Shown here in pieces: positions 61,217 through 64,000 of a DNA stretch of 64,000 nucleotides; the stretch's first letter is position 1, and the number at the start of each line of letters is the position of its first letter. Below the pieces are notes generated by a model. That model worked only from the letters and a program-made list of their open reading frames with translations, was not told the DNA's origin and did no database searches. The DNA lies in NCBI GenBank assembly GCA_015680905.1, contig CM027380.1:10062001-10126000 (forward strand). Direction: 5' to 3'. The translations under genes and the position numbers were made by a program. The stretch is from Coptis chinensis (taxonomy: Eukaryota > Streptophyta > Magnoliopsida > Ranunculales > Ranunculaceae).

Positions 61217-62268
61217 GAGTAACTCCTAGCACAAAGAAGGAGAAGGACGGGAAGTTGTGTCACAGCCCGAATTTCTAAACAATAACAAAGTGAATATTTG
61301 AAATATAAATATCTTAAATATCACTAGGTTCACTTGTTTAAAAACCCAGACTATGACGGAGGATACTACACATACAAACCCTAATAGCCATGTCATTAAA
61401 GAAACAACTTAAAATAAAATAATCCCAATAATTATCCGCAACTTCTTTATTAAGATAACATCCTTCCAAATAAAATATCAAACAAACTCTCAGAATAAAA
61501 TTCCTCACTACCATGTTCTCATGCCATGAAAAAGGTAAACTACGTTATTACATCCTTCCAATAGGAATCAGACCTAAAAGAAAACTAACGGACTGCTCCA
61601 GGCAAGAATCCCAATCACACGCCACGGTTCCACTGCCTTCCACCTATGTTCCCAAGAACACACCCACGTTGCCAAAACAAAGCAAACATGGGTCAGCAAA
61701 ATGGAATTTGCTGGTATGAGTAGACTAACTACATATAAACATTTCAAACTTTACTTATCCAATTAACACTTTAAATCTATCATAACCTAATCATTCTCAG
61801 CTTGGAAGACAGGTAGTTCCGTCATCTCAACCGGCATAGTTTCTTCCCAAGCAAAACTTCCATTTTATTAACTCATTCTAATAACTCATTTTAATATCTA
61901 AATAATTGAATTACACTTACCGATGTCCGTCACTGTATAAGGGTAGGACCGCGTCCCTGCAAAAATATTATTAAGTCTTACCCTCCTGCAAAAGAAAGTT
62001 AGAACTTGTATATAACATATGTAGATATCTTATATGGATTCAAAAGTAAGCCCAAACACACTCGCATAATCAAATCAATTTCTCTTGTCAATTAATCAAT
62101 TACTTTTCTTATACACCCACCCTTTAATACCTACTCCACGATTTGCACTCCACACATTTGCCAAATCACACATTCCTGTGCGCCTCTCTCCCACCAAATA
62201 CCACAATATCATAGCCATCTTTGGGCTTTCATACACATATTTCACAACCTCTTTGGGCACAAAAACTC

Positions 62269-62602
62269 AGGTCATTAATGGTACATTTAATGAACACCTT
62301 AGGTCATTCCCGCCACATTCAAGGAATACCTATCATATCACTAACGGGCCATTCATGGCACATTCAATGAATGTCCTGGGTCATTCTTGCCACATTCAAG
62401 GAATACCCAATCCTACATTCCCATACACTAAAGGAATACAACTAACCCACAAGGCGAATACCTTAGTTCCTCTTTAGGGCAGTCCAAACTATCGGGTCAT
62501 TCATGGCACATTCAATGAATACCTGGGTCATTCATGGCACATTTAATGAATACCCTTATATAACGCTAACGGGCCATTTATGGCACATTCAATAAATGCC
62601 CA
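62269..62602. repeat. Short tandem array, ~30-bp unit
   Basis: About seven units of the form GGTCATTCATGGCACATTCA-ATGAATACC occur, some with AAGGAATACC endings, partly separated by unrelated spacers. Confidence 0.75.
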
Positions 62603-62944
62603 CCTAACATATGACTTCATCAGTCATAAACTAAATTCCAAAACTTGAGGCGTGGAGAGTTCTAAAAGGGTGCGGTAAGTTTTGTTTATGTATTATTGAA
62701 ATTTATTGTATATATTATTTCAGAGAACGAAAGAATATCTTGATTCAAGTATTTTTGGTTTACGCGTTATTAATTTCATGGATGTATAAGTGTCATAACG
62801 TGTGTATCGTAAAAGACTGAAAAATCACAAAGCAGTAAATACACGTACACAAGTATATTTAGAAAGGTTCTAGCCTAAGTCAAACATGCTAATTGTCCTA
62901 GACTTATCCTAATAGACCGAATCATAATTTTAGGAAAAAGTCAA

Positions 62945-63036
62945 ATTTTTGGGTCAACTGGTCAAAGTCAAAGTCAACTTTGGTCAACAGTCAAAGTCAA
63001 CTCTGGTCAACTATCAAAGTCAACCATGGTCAAACT
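62945..63036. repeat. GGTCAA/GTCAAAGTCAAC tandem array
   Basis: TGGTCAA and CAAAGTCAAC alternate at least four times. On the minus strand these read TTGAC(C/T), the core of WRKY W-boxes. Confidence 0.75.
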
Positions 63037-64000
63037 CTTCTAACCCCAAAAGCCCAAAGCCTAAAGCCCATAGTCTAACTTAAGCCAAAAATAAAAATCC
63101 AAAAGTAAAAAGATATTAGCCCACCACGATTTTGGCCCAAGCCCAAAGTCGTTTTTGCTATTGTTCATCTCCTTCCTCTCAAATTTCCACCAACGCCTCC
63201 ACCACCGACCATCGATAACTAAAACAAACCCAGCGGTTTTCATCCCCACAAAAACCCCTACACACCTATCCTAACAATTCATGATTTCGTTATACTGCAA
63301 AAATCGCATCCCACGCCATTAACAAAGCTTTGGAGCTTCGATAGCTCCTCTCTAGCACCCAATCCACCGCCAACCCATTCACCTCAACCCAACAACAATG
63401 TCCCAACAAAATCCAAACAACAAAACATTCAAACAACACATTAAAAATCGGAACGGTTTGGATCTTGGTCGAACGCCATTAATGGCTGTTTCAAGGCTTC
63501 CCCTCACCCAATCAACCCAAACACCAATTCAATACCCAACTCTTCACTACCACAACCAAACATCATCAATAAACATTCAAAGTTTACAATTCAACATTAC
63601 CACAAATCAAATAAAAAACCATACTTTAAAAAAAACAAAGAACGGTTTGGTGCTGCTGATGGCGACGCCATTAGCCACCTGTCCACGACTTCGGCAGTTT
63701 AAATGCCAAAAGTCGGCCTAGTTTATCTACCGCAGTTGGTTCAAAATGGTATCTAACCATTAACAGAGTCGGCAATATTGCAATTAGAGAAAACGGCATT
63801 ACTGATATGATTAATCGAAACCAATAAAAGAAATATAACATATTATGACTACTCACCAATTTAAAACCGAATTGCTTCCCGAAAGCGAAACCCCGAAAGC
63901 CCGACGTCTATTGTCACGCGAAAAAATAATCTTCCTCGCTCAAAACTTTTCAGTAAAACTCTCCATTTTTTTTTTATAAACCCTCGCTGTGTTTTTCCCC

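Larger units (their letters stand above)
57663..61257 (+). mobile_element. Tat-like Ty3/Gypsy fossil, 5' LTR to integrase
   Basis: Parts: putative 5' LTR (57663-57962), primer-binding site, gag, protease and integrase. I saw no clear reverse transcriptase motif and no 3' LTR. The gag-protease-integrase sequence style fits the plant Tat branch. Broken many times. Confidence 0.75.
61258..64000. mobile_element. LTR-like sequence, open at the right edge
   Basis: Begins TGTCACAGCCCGAATTTC, a form typical of the 5' end of long Ty3/Gypsy LTRs of the Tekay/Del kind. It contains no recognised gene. It holds two short tandem arrays and a GTAGGACCGCGTCCC word near 61944. The other end and an internal region lie outside the window, so the call is tentative. 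Confidence 0.35.

Overview
The window is nuclear DNA of a flowering plant, most likely a eudicot. It is AT-rich and dominated by nested plant-type transposable elements: hAT, PIF/Harbinger, CACTA, Athila-like and Tat-like Ty3/Gypsy. The only clearly functional host protein gene is the spliced 5' part of CSTF77 at the left edge. No bacterial, CRISPR or tRNA features were seen.

Left part (1-4.3 kb): CSTF77 runs leftwards out of the window; six exons with GT..AG junctions sum to exactly 190 codons. Behind it, on the + strand, a promoter-like block (TGGGCC/CGGGCC, a telo-box and a TATA box) precedes two convincing box C/D snoRNAs. Each has a perfect terminal stem and a guide complementary to a known methylated site of 18S rRNA. 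Two weaker H/ACA-like candidates lie nearby. I read this as a polycistronic snoRNA gene and regard it as the most valuable functional find here.

Transposon-rich middle (7.3-28.5 kb): a 3.5 kb hAT element sits inside a small hAT-type MITE, which itself splits a local tandem repeat. A decayed CPP1-like (DUF3353) host pseudogene follows, then a left-end Harbinger fragment cut by a plant-mobile-domain pseudogene. A 5.6 kb Harbinger element with perfect 14-bp ends and a TTA target duplication lies inside another hAT-like element. A CACTA terminus abuts the next block.

Retroelement block (28.5-52.8 kb): an old minus-strand Athila-like element carries a plus-strand copy of its own family, inserted at the start of an extra 3' reading frame with a 5-bp target duplication. 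Both copies are decayed fossils. Each carries two tandem, plant-transposon-protein-like reading frames downstream of pol.

Right part (52.8-64 kb): a 2.5 kb minisatellite of about 54-bp units, a second copy of the hAT MITE with both ends and a target duplication, a Tat-like Ty3/Gypsy fossil, and a non-coding LTR-like stretch with two short tandem arrays running off the right edge. Genes do not cooperate in an operon sense; the layout records successive insertions.
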